Below, one piece after another: positions 25,313 through 34,661 of a stretch of DNA of 64,000 nucleotides. Numbering within the stretch: the stretch's first letter is position 1; each line of letters starts with the position of its first letter. Both the position numbers and the translations under genes were made by a program. The DNA comes from Alphaproteobacteria bacterium 41-28 (GTDB lineage Bacteria > Pseudomonadota > Alphaproteobacteria > UBA9655), in NCBI GenBank assembly GCA_001897795.1, contig MKUL01000037.1:124001-188000 (forward strand), read 5' to 3'. Below the pieces are notes generated by a model. The model saw nothing but the letters and a program-made list of their open reading frames with translations. It ran no database searches and was not told the DNA's origin.

Positions 25313-26308
25313 ATGTCCCTTTTTCCCTCTTTAAAGAAAAGATTGTTGTTTGTTCTCTTTTTGTTTTTAACCTTTTGCGGTAGTGTGGTTGCATGGTGGT
25401 TAATACCAAAAAATAACGTTATTAAAGTTTCGAAGCCCCTCCAAGAGACTTTTCTAAATGCAAAAAATAGATCTCTTTTTAATTTGATAAAATTAGCAGA
25501 ACAAGGGAATTCGGAAGCCCAAAATAATTTGGGGCTAATGTATATTGAAGGTCAGAGGTTCCCACAAGATTATAATAAAGCCATTGAATACTTTAAAAAA
25601 GCAGCAGAGCAAGGGAATTCAGAAGCCCAAAGTAATCTGGGGCTAATGTATATTGAAGGTCAGGGACTCCCACAAGATTACAGCAAAGCTGTTGAGTACT
25701 TTAAGAAAGCAGCAGAACAAGGAAACGCAGATGCTCAATATAATCTAGGCCTCGTATATCTAAATGGTGTTGGGGCCGAAAAGGATTATAAGAAAGCTCT
25801 AGATTGGTTTACAAAGGCTGCAAATCAAGGGAGTGCAGAAGCCCAGAATAACCTGGCTATCATGTATGATAAAGGAATGGGAGTTGCAAAAGATATTAAG
25901 AAAGCCATTGAGCTCTATACAAAAGCTGCGAATCAAGGACACGTTCATGCTGAATCCAACCTTGGACAGATATACGCTGAAGGTAAAGAGATTTCCCAAG
26001 ATTACAAAAAAGCTGTTGAGTGCTTTGAAAAAGCAGCGATAAAAGGACTTGCGGAAGCTCAATATAATCTTGGAGTTTTTTATATCAACGGAATAGGCGT
26101 TGCGAAAGATGATACAAAAGCCTTTGAATGGCTTCAAAAAGCTGCAAATCAAGGCTTTGCGCCTGCTCAGCATAATCTCGCGGCAATGTATGTCGTGGGC
26201 AAGGGTGTCCCAAAAGATAATAAGAAAGCACTAGAATGGTTCCAAAAAGCTGCAGATCGAGGATTAACAGAAGCTAAAGAGGCGATCTTAAAAATACAGC
26301 AAAATTAA
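25313..26308 (+). CDS. Sel1-repeat (TPR-like) protein with N-terminal membrane anchor
   Basis: The 331-aa protein has an N-terminal hydrophobic helix (about residues 9-28, LLFVLFLFLTFCGSVVAWWL) and seven to eight Sel1-like 36-residue repeats of the form AEAQYNLGxxYxxGxGVxxDYxKAxEWFxKAA. The first repeats are nearly identical at DNA level (25495-25600 and 25603-25708), indicating recent unit duplication. Sel1 proteins mediate protein-protein contacts and, in intracellular bacteria, host interaction. Being anchored or secreted and carried as ICE cargo makes a host-interaction role plausible but unproven. Confidence 0.85.
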   Translation: MSLFPSLKKRLLFVLFLFLTFCGSVVAWWLIPKNNVIKVSKPLQETFLNAKNRSLFNLIKLAEQGNSEAQNNLGLMYIEGQRFPQDYNKAIEYFKKAAEQGNSEAQSNLGLMYIEGQGLPQDYSKAVEYFKKAAEQGNADAQYNLGLVYLNGVGAEKDYKKALDWFTKAANQGSAEAQNNLAIMYDKGMGVAKDIKKAIELYTKAANQGHVHAESNLGQIYAEGKEISQDYKKAVECFEKAAIKGLAEAQYNLGVFYINGIGVAKDDTKAFEWLQKAANQGFAPAQHNLAAMYVVGKGVPKDNKKALEWFQKAADRGLTEAKEAILKIQQN

Positions 26309-26371
26309 GAGTGCTTCTCCAATATAGATAATTTGGCGTTTTATGAACCTCTTCAGTATAGCTTTCTAGAT

Positions 26372-27400
26372 ATGAAAAGAAGACAAAAAATTTGTGCATA
26401 TAGGAAAAAATATCCAATCTCTTTTGCCAAGAAAATAATTAAAGGAATTATTTTTTTTGTCTTTTCAATTGCTTTCTTGTTTTCCGCGACTATTGGTAGT
26501 GCAAATGTGAACAGCGATTCAGAAAAAGGAAAGGAAGCTGAACAAAAAAAAGGGCAGGAAGATAAGAAAGAAGAAAAAGGAAAAGAAAAAGAAGATAAAA
26601 AAGAAGAGCCCCCAAAAATTGGCAATTTTACATTGCCAACTTCCCAGCAGCCAGGGCCTTTAGTAAGCTTTGGCCAAAATATTATCGATAAAGATCAAAA
26701 ACAATTATTTTTGTTTGCAGACGATTTTAGTGGGATTAAAAAGCATACCGTTGATATAATCCCCGCCATCTTGTATGGGGTTACGGATAATGTCTCTGTT
26801 TTTTTTAATGTACCTATAGCAGCAAGCTACAAAGAGGGTAAAAGTCGTTCTTCGGGACTGGAAGATATATTCTTACAACTCGAGTATGCTTTTTATACGA
26901 ACAAGACTTCTAAGCTTATCGATCAAGCGACTCTTGTTGCAAATGCCACTTTCCCAACAGGTTCTACGAAAAAGCAGCCTCCTACAGGTTTTGGTTCATC
27001 AAGCTTTTTTTTAGGGGGTACCTTTTGCCGTATGTATACAGACTGGTTTGGATTCACGTCTTATGGGGTTGTGTTAACAACACCACGTGATAGTACAAAA
27101 TTCGGTAATGAATTTCTTTATCAAGCTGGATTTGGCAGAAACATTCTATATATAAATTCTGAATTGATTTTTGCGTGGATGATAGAAGCTGATGGCTTGT
27201 ATTCAGAAAAAAATAAAATAAAGGGTATAACGGATCCTAATTCAGGGGGAAATATTGTATATGTGACTCCTTCGTTGTGGATTTCCTCAAAAAAGATAAT
27301 TGCACAGTTGGGGTTTGGGCTGCCAGCTACCCAACATTTATTTGGAAACCAAAAAAGAAATAATTATTTATTGGTTGCAAATTTTGGGTGGACTTTTTAA
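26372..27400 (+). CDS. Outer-membrane beta-barrel-like protein with charged N-terminal linker
   Basis: From the ATG at 26372 the protein has 342 residues: a basic start, a hydrophobic signal segment (IIFFVFSIAFLFSATIGSAN), a highly charged Lys/Glu-rich linker of about 40 residues, then alternating beta strands (VDIIPAILYGVTDNVSVFFN; ATLVANATFPTGS) ending in FGWTF, a terminal aromatic typical of outer-membrane barrels. The pattern resembles the transporter-like barrel family with a VTDNVSVFFNVP core. A TTG at 26333 would extend it by 13 residues. No clear ribosome-binding site is seen. Function unknown. Confidence 0.6.
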   Translation: MKRRQKICAYRKKYPISFAKKIIKGIIFFVFSIAFLFSATIGSANVNSDSEKGKEAEQKKGQEDKKEEKGKEKEDKKEEPPKIGNFTLPTSQQPGPLVSFGQNIIDKDQKQLFLFADDFSGIKKHTVDIIPAILYGVTDNVSVFFNVPIAASYKEGKSRSSGLEDIFLQLEYAFYTNKTSKLIDQATLVANATFPTGSTKKQPPTGFGSSSFFLGGTFCRMYTDWFGFTSYGVVLTTPRDSTKFGNEFLYQAGFGRNILYINSELIFAWMIEADGLYSEKNKIKGITDPNSGGNIVYVTPSLWISSKKIIAQLGFGLPATQHLFGNQKRNNYLLVANFGWTF

Positions 27401-27484
27401 ATTAAGATTATGATGAAACTTCGCGTGGTTATAAAGAAAATATATTGCTTATTTTATAGTTCAGTATTCAAAAGGAGATTTTCT

Positions 27485-28090
27485 ATGTATAACGTTGCTA
27501 AGATATATTTTCTTCGAAAATATGTGGGTTTATTTATTGCTAAAAATTTAGGTAAGAGATTGTTTATCTTGTTTTTCTTCTTCATGCTTCAACACTATTC
27601 AGTTGGTTACGCTATGCAAGAAACAGACGAATCGGTGGAACAACAAAGCACTAGAAGATCAGTTGTAAAAAACAGAGGAGAAGATTTAAGTACCCTCTCA
27701 CAAGAAGATGAAGAAGTTGTACCTTTGTTTCCTGTTACTAGAGAAAGAAATAAAAGCTGGAAACAAAGTTGGTTTGTCAAAAATGTTATTGTGGAATTTC
27801 CAATTATTGGAGACTTTTTTCACTACGATTTAAGTGCTTCAGATACGATAAAAAGAGCAGGAAAATCAACCTCTATGTTGTTGGGTGGTAGCGTCGGAAT
27901 GATGTTGGATTTCATTCCGGTGCCAAATGATGATAATATGGCGGCTCACATAACGAAAGGCTCCATTAACATGGCTATCGGTATGTGGATTGCAGTTACT
28001 ACCTACAATACAGTTCTGAGTTTAGGTAATATTGTTTATCAGTGTTTTTCAACTCCTCATCAATCTTCTCAAGATACGCAGACGTTGTAG
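27485..28090 (+). CDS. Hypothetical secreted/membrane protein
   Basis: The ATG at 27485 has an excellent AAAGGAG eight bases upstream and is preferred to one at 27410. The 201-aa product has a hydrophobic segment near residues 25-45 (LFILFFFFMLQHYSVGYAM) that looks like a signal peptide ending in GYA, a polar middle and two weakly hydrophobic stretches near the end (SMLLGGSVGMMLDFIPVP; MAIGMWIAVTTYNTVLSLG). No family recognised. It resembles the 29090 gene in plan: exported, about 200 residues, with late hydrophobic helices. Confidence 0.6.
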   Translation: MYNVAKIYFLRKYVGLFIAKNLGKRLFILFFFFMLQHYSVGYAMQETDESVEQQSTRRSVVKNRGEDLSTLSQEDEEVVPLFPVTRERNKSWKQSWFVKNVIVEFPIIGDFFHYDLSASDTIKRAGKSTSMLLGGSVGMMLDFIPVPNDDNMAAHITKGSINMAIGMWIAVTTYNTVLSLGNIVYQCFSTPHQSSQDTQTL

Positions 28091-28298
28091 AAAACAAATA
28101 AGTGGCCGCTATTTTGGGGGGAACTACTTAATCAGGTGAAAAGTTCATTAGGGTTAATTTTTTGGAGATGAGAGCTTGTTGCCTGTTGAATAACGGCAGT
28201 TATTTTATTGATATTAAAGTATTTTTAAATATTAAAATTCTCTGCATATCTGAACAAAAACGGCCATGAGGGATTAAGAGCCCTCTTAATTGACATAA

Positions 28299-28664
28299 TC
28301 ATATGACTACACTCTTCGTTCCTGTGGGATTGTTTATAGATTTTCCGTCCTTTTCAAGATTGTGGATATTCCATTGCTTCCATAAAAGATAGACCGCTGG
28401 AATGACGACTAACGAGAGCAGCGTGACGCTAACCACTCCCCCAATCATCGGTGCTGCAATTCGACGCATGACTTCAGATCCTGTACCGCCTAGCAGCATT
28501 ATAGGTAATAAACCCCCGATAATGGCAAAAACAGTCATCATGATGGGCCTTAAGCGGAGTAGAGCTCCTTCAATTACAACGTTGTGCATGTCTTCCTTCG
28601 TAAGATGTCGTTTTTCTTGCTCAGCTAGTTGTCGGTGGGTTAGTTTCCTCAACAGCCTTGACAC
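28299..28664 (-). pseudogene. 3' fragment of a second cusA
   Basis: From LTKEDMHNVVIEGALLRLRP to the end of the membrane helix YLLWKQ, this is a near-identical copy of the CusA C-terminus encoded at 30073-30330, followed by a different tail of about 25 residues. The other ~900 residues are absent. It is a truncated duplicate of the efflux pump gene, separated from the full copy by one cargo gene. Confidence 0.85.
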
Positions 28665-29089
28665 TACTGGTGTTTCCTGTGCTGTATGGGTACTTTTTTA
28701 AAAATAATAGAAACAATTCATCATAACGCTATTAAAATTTTGGGTTTATAATTTCGGCAAACATTTCAGTATGAATGTGATGTGATCTAAGTCCATAAAC
28801 TTGCCTCCTTTTTTGAATTCAGCATACTACTTAGGGTATCAACGATCCTGAAAAAATTTCAGGACTTTTTTACAAATCATGAGTAAGAGTTAGAAGGGGT
28901 ATGCTGCAGAATTTTTTCGCATATCTAGAAAGAAAACCTTCTTGTAATTCTAAGAAAAAGCGTTATTATGCTTTTATTCGCACATAGTATTTAAGGCAAT
29001 AAAGAAAAGGAATCATATATGATATATCACTCTACACGCCACTTTTTTAAAAGAAGACATAATGAGCTTTTTCAAGGAAGGGTAGAGAG
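28665..29089. other. Intergenic region, no feature recognised
   Basis: This 425-bp AT-rich stretch lies between the cusA fragment and the 29090 gene. The cusA similarity stops near 28640. No gene or RNA is evident; a promoter for the next gene is probably within the last 150 bp. Confidence 0.35.
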
Positions 29090-29830
29090 ATGATACATAA
29101 ACAAAATAAGCAAATACCAATTATGAAAATTGCTGTAGTTTTAATAATTGCACTCTTCTCATTTCAATCTCCTTCTCTTTGTATGACGGATGACGATTTT
29201 TCAGGTATTGAAGAAAGAAAAGGACAATTATGTAAAAAGAAAAACAGTGAAAATTGTACAGATAGTTGTGAACGTAAAGGAAGCAACATCTGGTATGCTG
29301 GAGGGTGCTGTCAAGGAGCATGCACACAGGTAAACTCACTCTCTGCCAATCAAGGAAAATTCGATGAAGAAATAAGCGGGTTTGAATTATTCAGCTCAAG
29401 TTTCTTTAGGGGAGCAGCTTATAGTTTGATTCCCGAAGTTTTTAGAGACGCTCTAGACTCTAGAGGATATTATCGAGCTTCTAACGTCGTAGCAACGATA
29501 ATCCAAGGTGGAATGATTTATTATAATTCCTCTTATGTACCAGCCATAACGGGAATGGTTGTAAGAACTGGCTTTAGCAAACTAGGTTTTTCAGATCAAG
29601 TCTCAACCAATGTTGGAGTCACAGTGGCTATTGCTGCAAGTCTTTCTCAGAAGTTAATCTTCAGTCAAGAAGCTGTGCTTGATTCTATGATAGATGTTGC
29701 TATTGGTGTGTCTGGTAGTTTTTCAGGAAGCTATCTTGCTCTTAAAGCAAAGTCTTGGGTTTATAATCTTTGTGGGTATAACAATTCTACCGTGTGTGAG
29801 AAAGCTATTGTGCGATCTGAGTCGAATTGA
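29090..29830 (+). CDS. Hypothetical exported Cys-containing protein
   Basis: The 246-aa protein has a signal peptide (IAVVLIIALFSFQSPSLCMT), a short Cys-rich module (residues about 45-80, six cysteines including GGCCQGAC) and a C-terminal half with glycine/alanine-rich hydrophobic helices. The paired cysteines suggest disulphides or metal binding outside the cytoplasm. It lies between a cusA fragment and the cus operon, so a link to metals is conceivable but only positional. AAGGAAGGG stands before the ATG. Confidence 0.6.
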   Translation: MIHKQNKQIPIMKIAVVLIIALFSFQSPSLCMTDDDFSGIEERKGQLCKKKNSENCTDSCERKGSNIWYAGGCCQGACTQVNSLSANQGKFDEEISGFELFSSSFFRGAAYSLIPEVFRDALDSRGYYRASNVVATIIQGGMIYYNSSYVPAITGMVVRTGFSKLGFSDQVSTNVGVTVAIAASLSQKLIFSQEAVLDSMIDVAIGVSGSFSGSYLALKAKSWVYNLCGYNNSTVCEKAIVRSESN

Positions 29831-30072
29831 GTGTTGTATTACGCTAGATTATTTGAAATGCTCTTGCCGAAGTTGACCATCTGAGTGGAAGAAAACATTT
29901 AAGCATTTTTTCGCTCTCCTGATTCGTTCTTTTTGTCTATATTATATATACCCTGTGCCTTTTTCCTGATTTCCCATATTTTCCAACATTTTCTGAGGTA
30001 GTTGCGGTAGGAATATAAAAAGTTGTTTTATTCATAATATTTCTTTGCCAGGTTATTTCATAATGTGAATTT

Positions 30073-33000
30073 TTATTCGTGTAATATTCCCCTTTGCTTC
30101 CACAAAAGATAGACCGCTGGAATAACGACCAATGAGAGCAGCGTGACGCTGACCATTCCTCCTATCATCGGTGCTGCAATACGGCGCATAACTTCAGAGC
30201 CTGTCCCACCTAAAAGCATGATGGGGAGTAAACCCCCGATAATGGCAAAAACCGTCATCATGATGGGTCTTAGGCGGAGTAGCGCCCCTTCAATCACAAC
30301 GTTACGCATATCTTCTTTCGTAAGAGGTCGGCTTTCTTGTTCGGCCTGTTGTTGGTGTTTTGTGAGTGCTTGATTGAGATAGACGAGCATAATGACGCCT
30401 ATCTCAGCCGCAACCCCAGCCAGGGCGATAAAGCCTACACCAACAGCTACGGATAAGTCGTAGCCTAAGAGATACAACAGCCAGATACCGCCGACTAAAG
30501 CTAAGGGTAAGGTCCCTAAAATAATAATCACTTCTCCAAATCGCCGAAAATTGAGGTAAAGGAGCAGGAAAATAATGGCTAATGTTAGTGGTGCTACCAA
30601 TGTTAAGCGTTCTTTGGCACGTTCTAAATATTCATATTGTCCAGACCACATTAAAGAATAACCCGCAGGTAACTTAATGTCTCGTTTAACGACACGTTGT
30701 GCATCCTGGACGTACGTATTTAAGTCACGTCCTGCAATATCCACAAACACCCAGCCATTTAGGCGCGCATTTTCACTTCGGATCATGTCAGGGCCTTCGG
30801 TGATGTACACCCGTGCGACTTCATTTAAAGGGATGGTTGCGCCACTCTGCGTCATAAGAGGGAGGGCTTTTAGTTTTTCAAGGGAGTCGCGAATATCTCT
30901 CGGATAACGAAGATTGATAGGGTAACGCTCCCTGCCTTCTACTGTTTGAGAAATATTCATTCCCCCCACCGCTGTTTCGACGATATCTTGAATATCTTCG
31001 ATATTTAAGCCATACCGTGCGGCTTCAAGCCTATTGATATCGATTTGGACATAGCGAGCACTCGCCACACGTTCCGCATAAACGGATGTTGTACCAGGAA
31101 CTTGCTTAAGCACTTTTTCCAACTGCTGACCAATTTCTTGAATCGTTTTTAAATCAGGACCCGCAACTTTTATTCCGACAGGCGTTTTAATACCTGTTGC
31201 CAACATATCAATACGGGTACGAATCGGCATGACCCACGCATTCGATAAACCAGGCAATTTGACTCGTGATTCTAATTCCGCACGTAACTTTTTCATGGTC
31301 ATACCCGAACGCCATTCACTCTTCGGTTTGAATTGGATCGTGGTTTCGATCATGGAAAGAGGTGCTGGGTCAGTAGCCGTCTCAGCTCGGCCGATTTTGC
31401 CAAAGACACTTTTCACTTCAGGGAAACTTTTAATGAGCTTATCGGTTTGCTGCAAAAGTTGCTGGGCCTTACCAACAGCAATACTTGGGAAAGTAGTGGG
31501 CATATACAAAAGATCGCCCTCATCTAGCTCAGGCATGAATTCACCTCCTAATCGCGATAGAGGCAAATACCCTATAAGAACAACCAAAATAGCAATGGCA
31601 AGGACGATTTTTGGAGCCTTTAATATTGTTTGAATGACAGGGTAATAGATGGCGTAAAGCAGACGATTTAATGGGTTTTGTTGCTCAGGCCTGATTCTCC
31701 CGCGAATGAAATACCCCATCAAGACGGGTACAAGCGTAATTGAAAGACCTGCGGCAGCGGCCATCGCATAGGTTTTTGTGTAAGCGAGAGGGGCAAAAAG
31801 TCGCCCTTCTTGGGCTTGCAGCGCAAAAATAGGCAAAAAACTAAAGGTGATAATTAACAACGAAAAAAATAAGGGAGGCCCAACTTCAAGCGCTGCTTGT
31901 TGTATGACCTCCCAACGGTTTTCTTCTGTAATTGTATTATGTTCGAAGTGCTTGTGGGTATTTTCAATCATGACAATGGCAGCATCAACCATTGCTCCAA
32001 TGGCAATCGCGATCCCCCCTAATGACATGATATTAGCGTTAATGCCCTGGAGATGCATCACAATCAAAGCTATCAAAATACCAATAGGCAAACTGATAAT
32101 AATGACCAGCGAAGATCGAAAATGAAATAGAAAGGCGATACAAATAAGAGAGACAACAATAAATTCTTCAATCAACTTGTTCCTTAATGTATTAATCGCT
32201 CGTTGGATTAAACTGGAACGGTCATACGTTTCGATGATTTCTACCCCGGGGGGCAAACTCGATTTGAGTTGAGCAAGTTTTTCTTTGATACCCGCAATCG
32301 TTTGCATGGCGTTTTGCCCATAACGCATCACGATAATGCCGCCCACGACTTCTCCTTCGCCGTTCAATTCAGCAATTCCCCGGCGCATTTCAGGACCGAG
32401 CTGGACAATTGCGACATCTCTTAAAAGAATAGGGACTCCATTCTTACCTAATCCAACGGGAACGTGTTCAATATCTTGGATGGATTTCAGATAGCCTCCT
32501 GCCCTTACGATATGTTCTGCTTCACCCATTTCAATGGCAGAACCCCCTGCCTCGCGATTACCGCGTTGAACGGCTCGTTTAACTTGATCGAGTGTCAAGC
32601 CGTAAGCGCGTAATTGGTTAGGATTTAAAGTGATTTGATACTGGCGTACCATGCCCCCTACAGTAGCAATTTCAGCCACACCAGGCACTTTTTGGAGTTC
32701 ATACTTAAGAAACCAATTTTGTAGACTCGTCAATTGGGATAAATCATGTTTACCCGTGCGATCAACCAATGCATATTCATAAACCCACCCCACACCTGTG
32801 GCATCTGGTCCTAAGGCTGTACGTGCGCCTTGCGGTAATCGACCGGTAATTTGACTTAAGTATTCCAAGACGCGCGAACGGGCCCAATAGAGGTCCGTTC
32901 CATCTTTAAAAATGATGTATACATAGGAAACGCCAAAACCCGATTCCCCACGCACCGTGATAGCCCCTGGCACGGCTAACATAGCGGTCGCGAGCGGATA

Positions 33001-33201
33001 TGTGACCTGATCTTCCACGACTTGCGGTGCCTGTCCAGGAAAATCCGTTTTAATAATGACTTGAACATCGGATAAATCAGGCAGGGCATCCACAGCCATA
33101 TTTTTAAGGGTGTATATTCCCCATAGGACTAATAATACCGTAGCTAACAGTACTAAAAACCGATTTTGTATTGACCAGCGAATAATCCCAGCAATCATCA
33201 A
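30073..33201 (-). CDS. cusA: CusA-type copper/silver RND efflux pump
   Basis: The 1042-aa inner-membrane antiporter has the heavy-metal RND hallmarks: GDMHLKN-free, twelve-helix layout with IGAMVDAAIVMIENTHKHFE in the fourth-helix region, MPELDEGDLLYMPTTFP, and RIDMLATGIKTPVGIKVAGP, as in Cu(I)/Ag(I) pumps. It exports metal ions through CusB and CusC across both membranes using proton influx. The ATG overlaps the cusB stop by four bases in a cusC-cusB-cusA operon. Length is typical. The 3' end is duplicated in a fragment at 28299. Confidence 0.95.
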   Translation of the reverse strand: MMIAGIIRWSIQNRFLVLLATVLLVLWGIYTLKNMAVDALPDLSDVQVIIKTDFPGQAPQVVEDQVTYPLATAMLAVPGAITVRGESGFGVSYVYIIFKDGTDLYWARSRVLEYLSQITGRLPQGARTALGPDATGVGWVYEYALVDRTGKHDLSQLTSLQNWFLKYELQKVPGVAEIATVGGMVRQYQITLNPNQLRAYGLTLDQVKRAVQRGNREAGGSAIEMGEAEHIVRAGGYLKSIQDIEHVPVGLGKNGVPILLRDVAIVQLGPEMRRGIAELNGEGEVVGGIIVMRYGQNAMQTIAGIKEKLAQLKSSLPPGVEIIETYDRSSLIQRAINTLRNKLIEEFIVVSLICIAFLFHFRSSLVIIISLPIGILIALIVMHLQGINANIMSLGGIAIAIGAMVDAAIVMIENTHKHFEHNTITEENRWEVIQQAALEVGPPLFFSLLIITFSFLPIFALQAQEGRLFAPLAYTKTYAMAAAAGLSITLVPVLMGYFIRGRIRPEQQNPLNRLLYAIYYPVIQTILKAPKIVLAIAILVVLIGYLPLSRLGGEFMPELDEGDLLYMPTTFPSIAVGKAQQLLQQTDKLIKSFPEVKSVFGKIGRAETATDPAPLSMIETTIQFKPKSEWRSGMTMKKLRAELESRVKLPGLSNAWVMPIRTRIDMLATGIKTPVGIKVAGPDLKTIQEIGQQLEKVLKQVPGTTSVYAERVASARYVQIDINRLEAARYGLNIEDIQDIVETAVGGMNISQTVEGRERYPINLRYPRDIRDSLEKLKALPLMTQSGATIPLNEVARVYITEGPDMIRSENARLNGWVFVDIAGRDLNTYVQDAQRVVKRDIKLPAGYSLMWSGQYEYLERAKERLTLVAPLTLAIIFLLLYLNFRRFGEVIIILGTLPLALVGGIWLLYLLGYDLSVAVGVGFIALAGVAAEIGVIMLVYLNQALTKHQQQAEQESRPLTKEDMRNVVIEGALLRLRPIMMTVFAIIGGLLPIMLLGGTGSEVMRRIAAPMIGGMVSVTLLSLVVIPAVYLLWKQRGILHE

Positions 33202-34661
33202 TCAGCTTTCTCAATATGGGTAATGACCATTTGATTATCCTTATTTTTCTCTAAATGAAAATTTATTGTTGAGCCTACTTCCAATTGGCTAATGTCCGTT
33301 TTCTCAGGAACCGTAAACGTCATCGTCATAGCTGGCCAATCAATAGCTTTTATGGCATCGTGTTTAATCGTAAGCCGATGATTCCTAAGGTCGATAGCCT
33401 TAATTGTTCCGTGTCCGATAATAACGTTAGATTTTCCATTTACTGGAGAAGCATTGCCCCCTTTTTGAGCTTCTAACCGTTGGAAACTTGACTTTAAGTT
33501 TGATTCTGAATCTATGAGAAATTGTCCAGAAATAACCACTTGTTCTCCGGTAGTTAACCCAGATAAAATTTCTACTTGGTCCCCAGATTCTATCCCTATT
33601 GTAACGGGGCGCACGTCAAAGCGTCCATCTCCTAGGGAGATAACGACATGATCCCCTTTACTCGTCCGAATAAGTGCCTCGGTGGGAATAGTAATTACAT
33701 TAGGCTTGCTTTCCGTAAGTAACTTAATATTGGCATACATATTAGGCTTTAAAATGCCTTCTGGATTATCGAAACGAAATCTCACCTTAACTGTGCGCGT
33801 CACGGGGTCAACTTGTGGGTAAACATAGTCGACTTCTCCTTTCCACACCTTACCCGGAAAGGCAGGAAGTCGAGCCTCTGCCACTTCACCTACTTTCACC
33901 CAATTAGCTTGATCTTCATAAATTTGGGCGTCCATCCAAATACTGGAGAGATCCACTAAACTCATAATTTCAGTTTCAGGCAACACATGCGTTCCTTCTC
34001 GAACATTGAGTTTTGATATAATTCCATCTTGTAGTGCGTAAACATTAACGAGTTGATTGGCTTTGCGCGTTTGTTTTAATTGCTGAATCTGCTGGTCAGA
34101 AATGCGAAATGCTAATAGTTTTTTATAAGAAGCATCAATCAAATACTGATTTTTACTGTCTAACGCAATCAAATATTCTTCTTGCGCATTCACAAGCATG
34201 GGCGAATAAAGCTGCAAAAGGAGTTGGCCCTTCTTTACAGGTTCCTCAAGGGTCTTCGCTATAAGTTTTTCAATCCAACCCTCTGCATAGGAGTTGATAT
34301 GACTAATTTTATTTTCATTAGGTTCAACGTACCCCACTGTTTCGATGTCCCTTGACAACGTCCCCTTGTGAACAAGTACCATACGCACGCCGAGATTGTT
34401 GACAACAGTAGGTGAAATATGAATAGCACCTGGGCTCTCTGTCGCTTTTGTTTCCTCAGGGTAGATAGGCACCAACTCCATTCCCATCCGTGACTTTCCA
34501 GGGCTTGGATAATGAATTTGAGGTTCCATCGAGTCGATCCAATAGAGAGGTTTCCTTTCAGCTTTTTCAATACCCATTGTAAAATGGCTCGAATAGCGCC
34601 CAATAATAATTCCTACGATAATAGCAGCTGTACCAATGATAAATACAAAGTTCTTCTTCAT
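33198..34661 (-). CDS. cusB: CusB membrane-fusion protein with C-terminal CusF-like domain
   Basis: The 487-aa periplasmic adaptor has an N-terminal membrane anchor (residues 5-22), the heavy-metal-binding segment YWIDSMEPQIHYPSPGKSRM in the Met-rich form known from E. coli CusB, a lipoyl/hairpin core (SYAEGWIEKLIA) and a C-terminal domain of about 75 residues (from GTIKAIDLRN, with WPAMTMTF) that matches the metallochaperone CusF. Fusion puts the periplasmic copper chaperone on the adaptor itself. It overlaps cusC and cusA by four bases each. Confidence 0.93.
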   Translation of the reverse strand: MKKNFVFIIGTAAIIVGIIIGRYSSHFTMGIEKAERKPLYWIDSMEPQIHYPSPGKSRMGMELVPIYPEETKATESPGAIHISPTVVNNLGVRMVLVHKGTLSRDIETVGYVEPNENKISHINSYAEGWIEKLIAKTLEEPVKKGQLLLQLYSPMLVNAQEEYLIALDSKNQYLIDASYKKLLAFRISDQQIQQLKQTRKANQLVNVYALQDGIISKLNVREGTHVLPETEIMSLVDLSSIWMDAQIYEDQANWVKVGEVAEARLPAFPGKVWKGEVDYVYPQVDPVTRTVKVRFRFDNPEGILKPNMYANIKLLTESKPNVITIPTEALIRTSKGDHVVISLGDGRFDVRPVTIGIESGDQVEILSGLTTGEQVVISGQFLIDSESNLKSSFQRLEAQKGGNASPVNGKSNVIIGHGTIKAIDLRNHRLTIKHDAIKAIDWPAMTMTFTVPEKTDISQLEVGSTINFHLEKNKDNQMVITHIEKAD

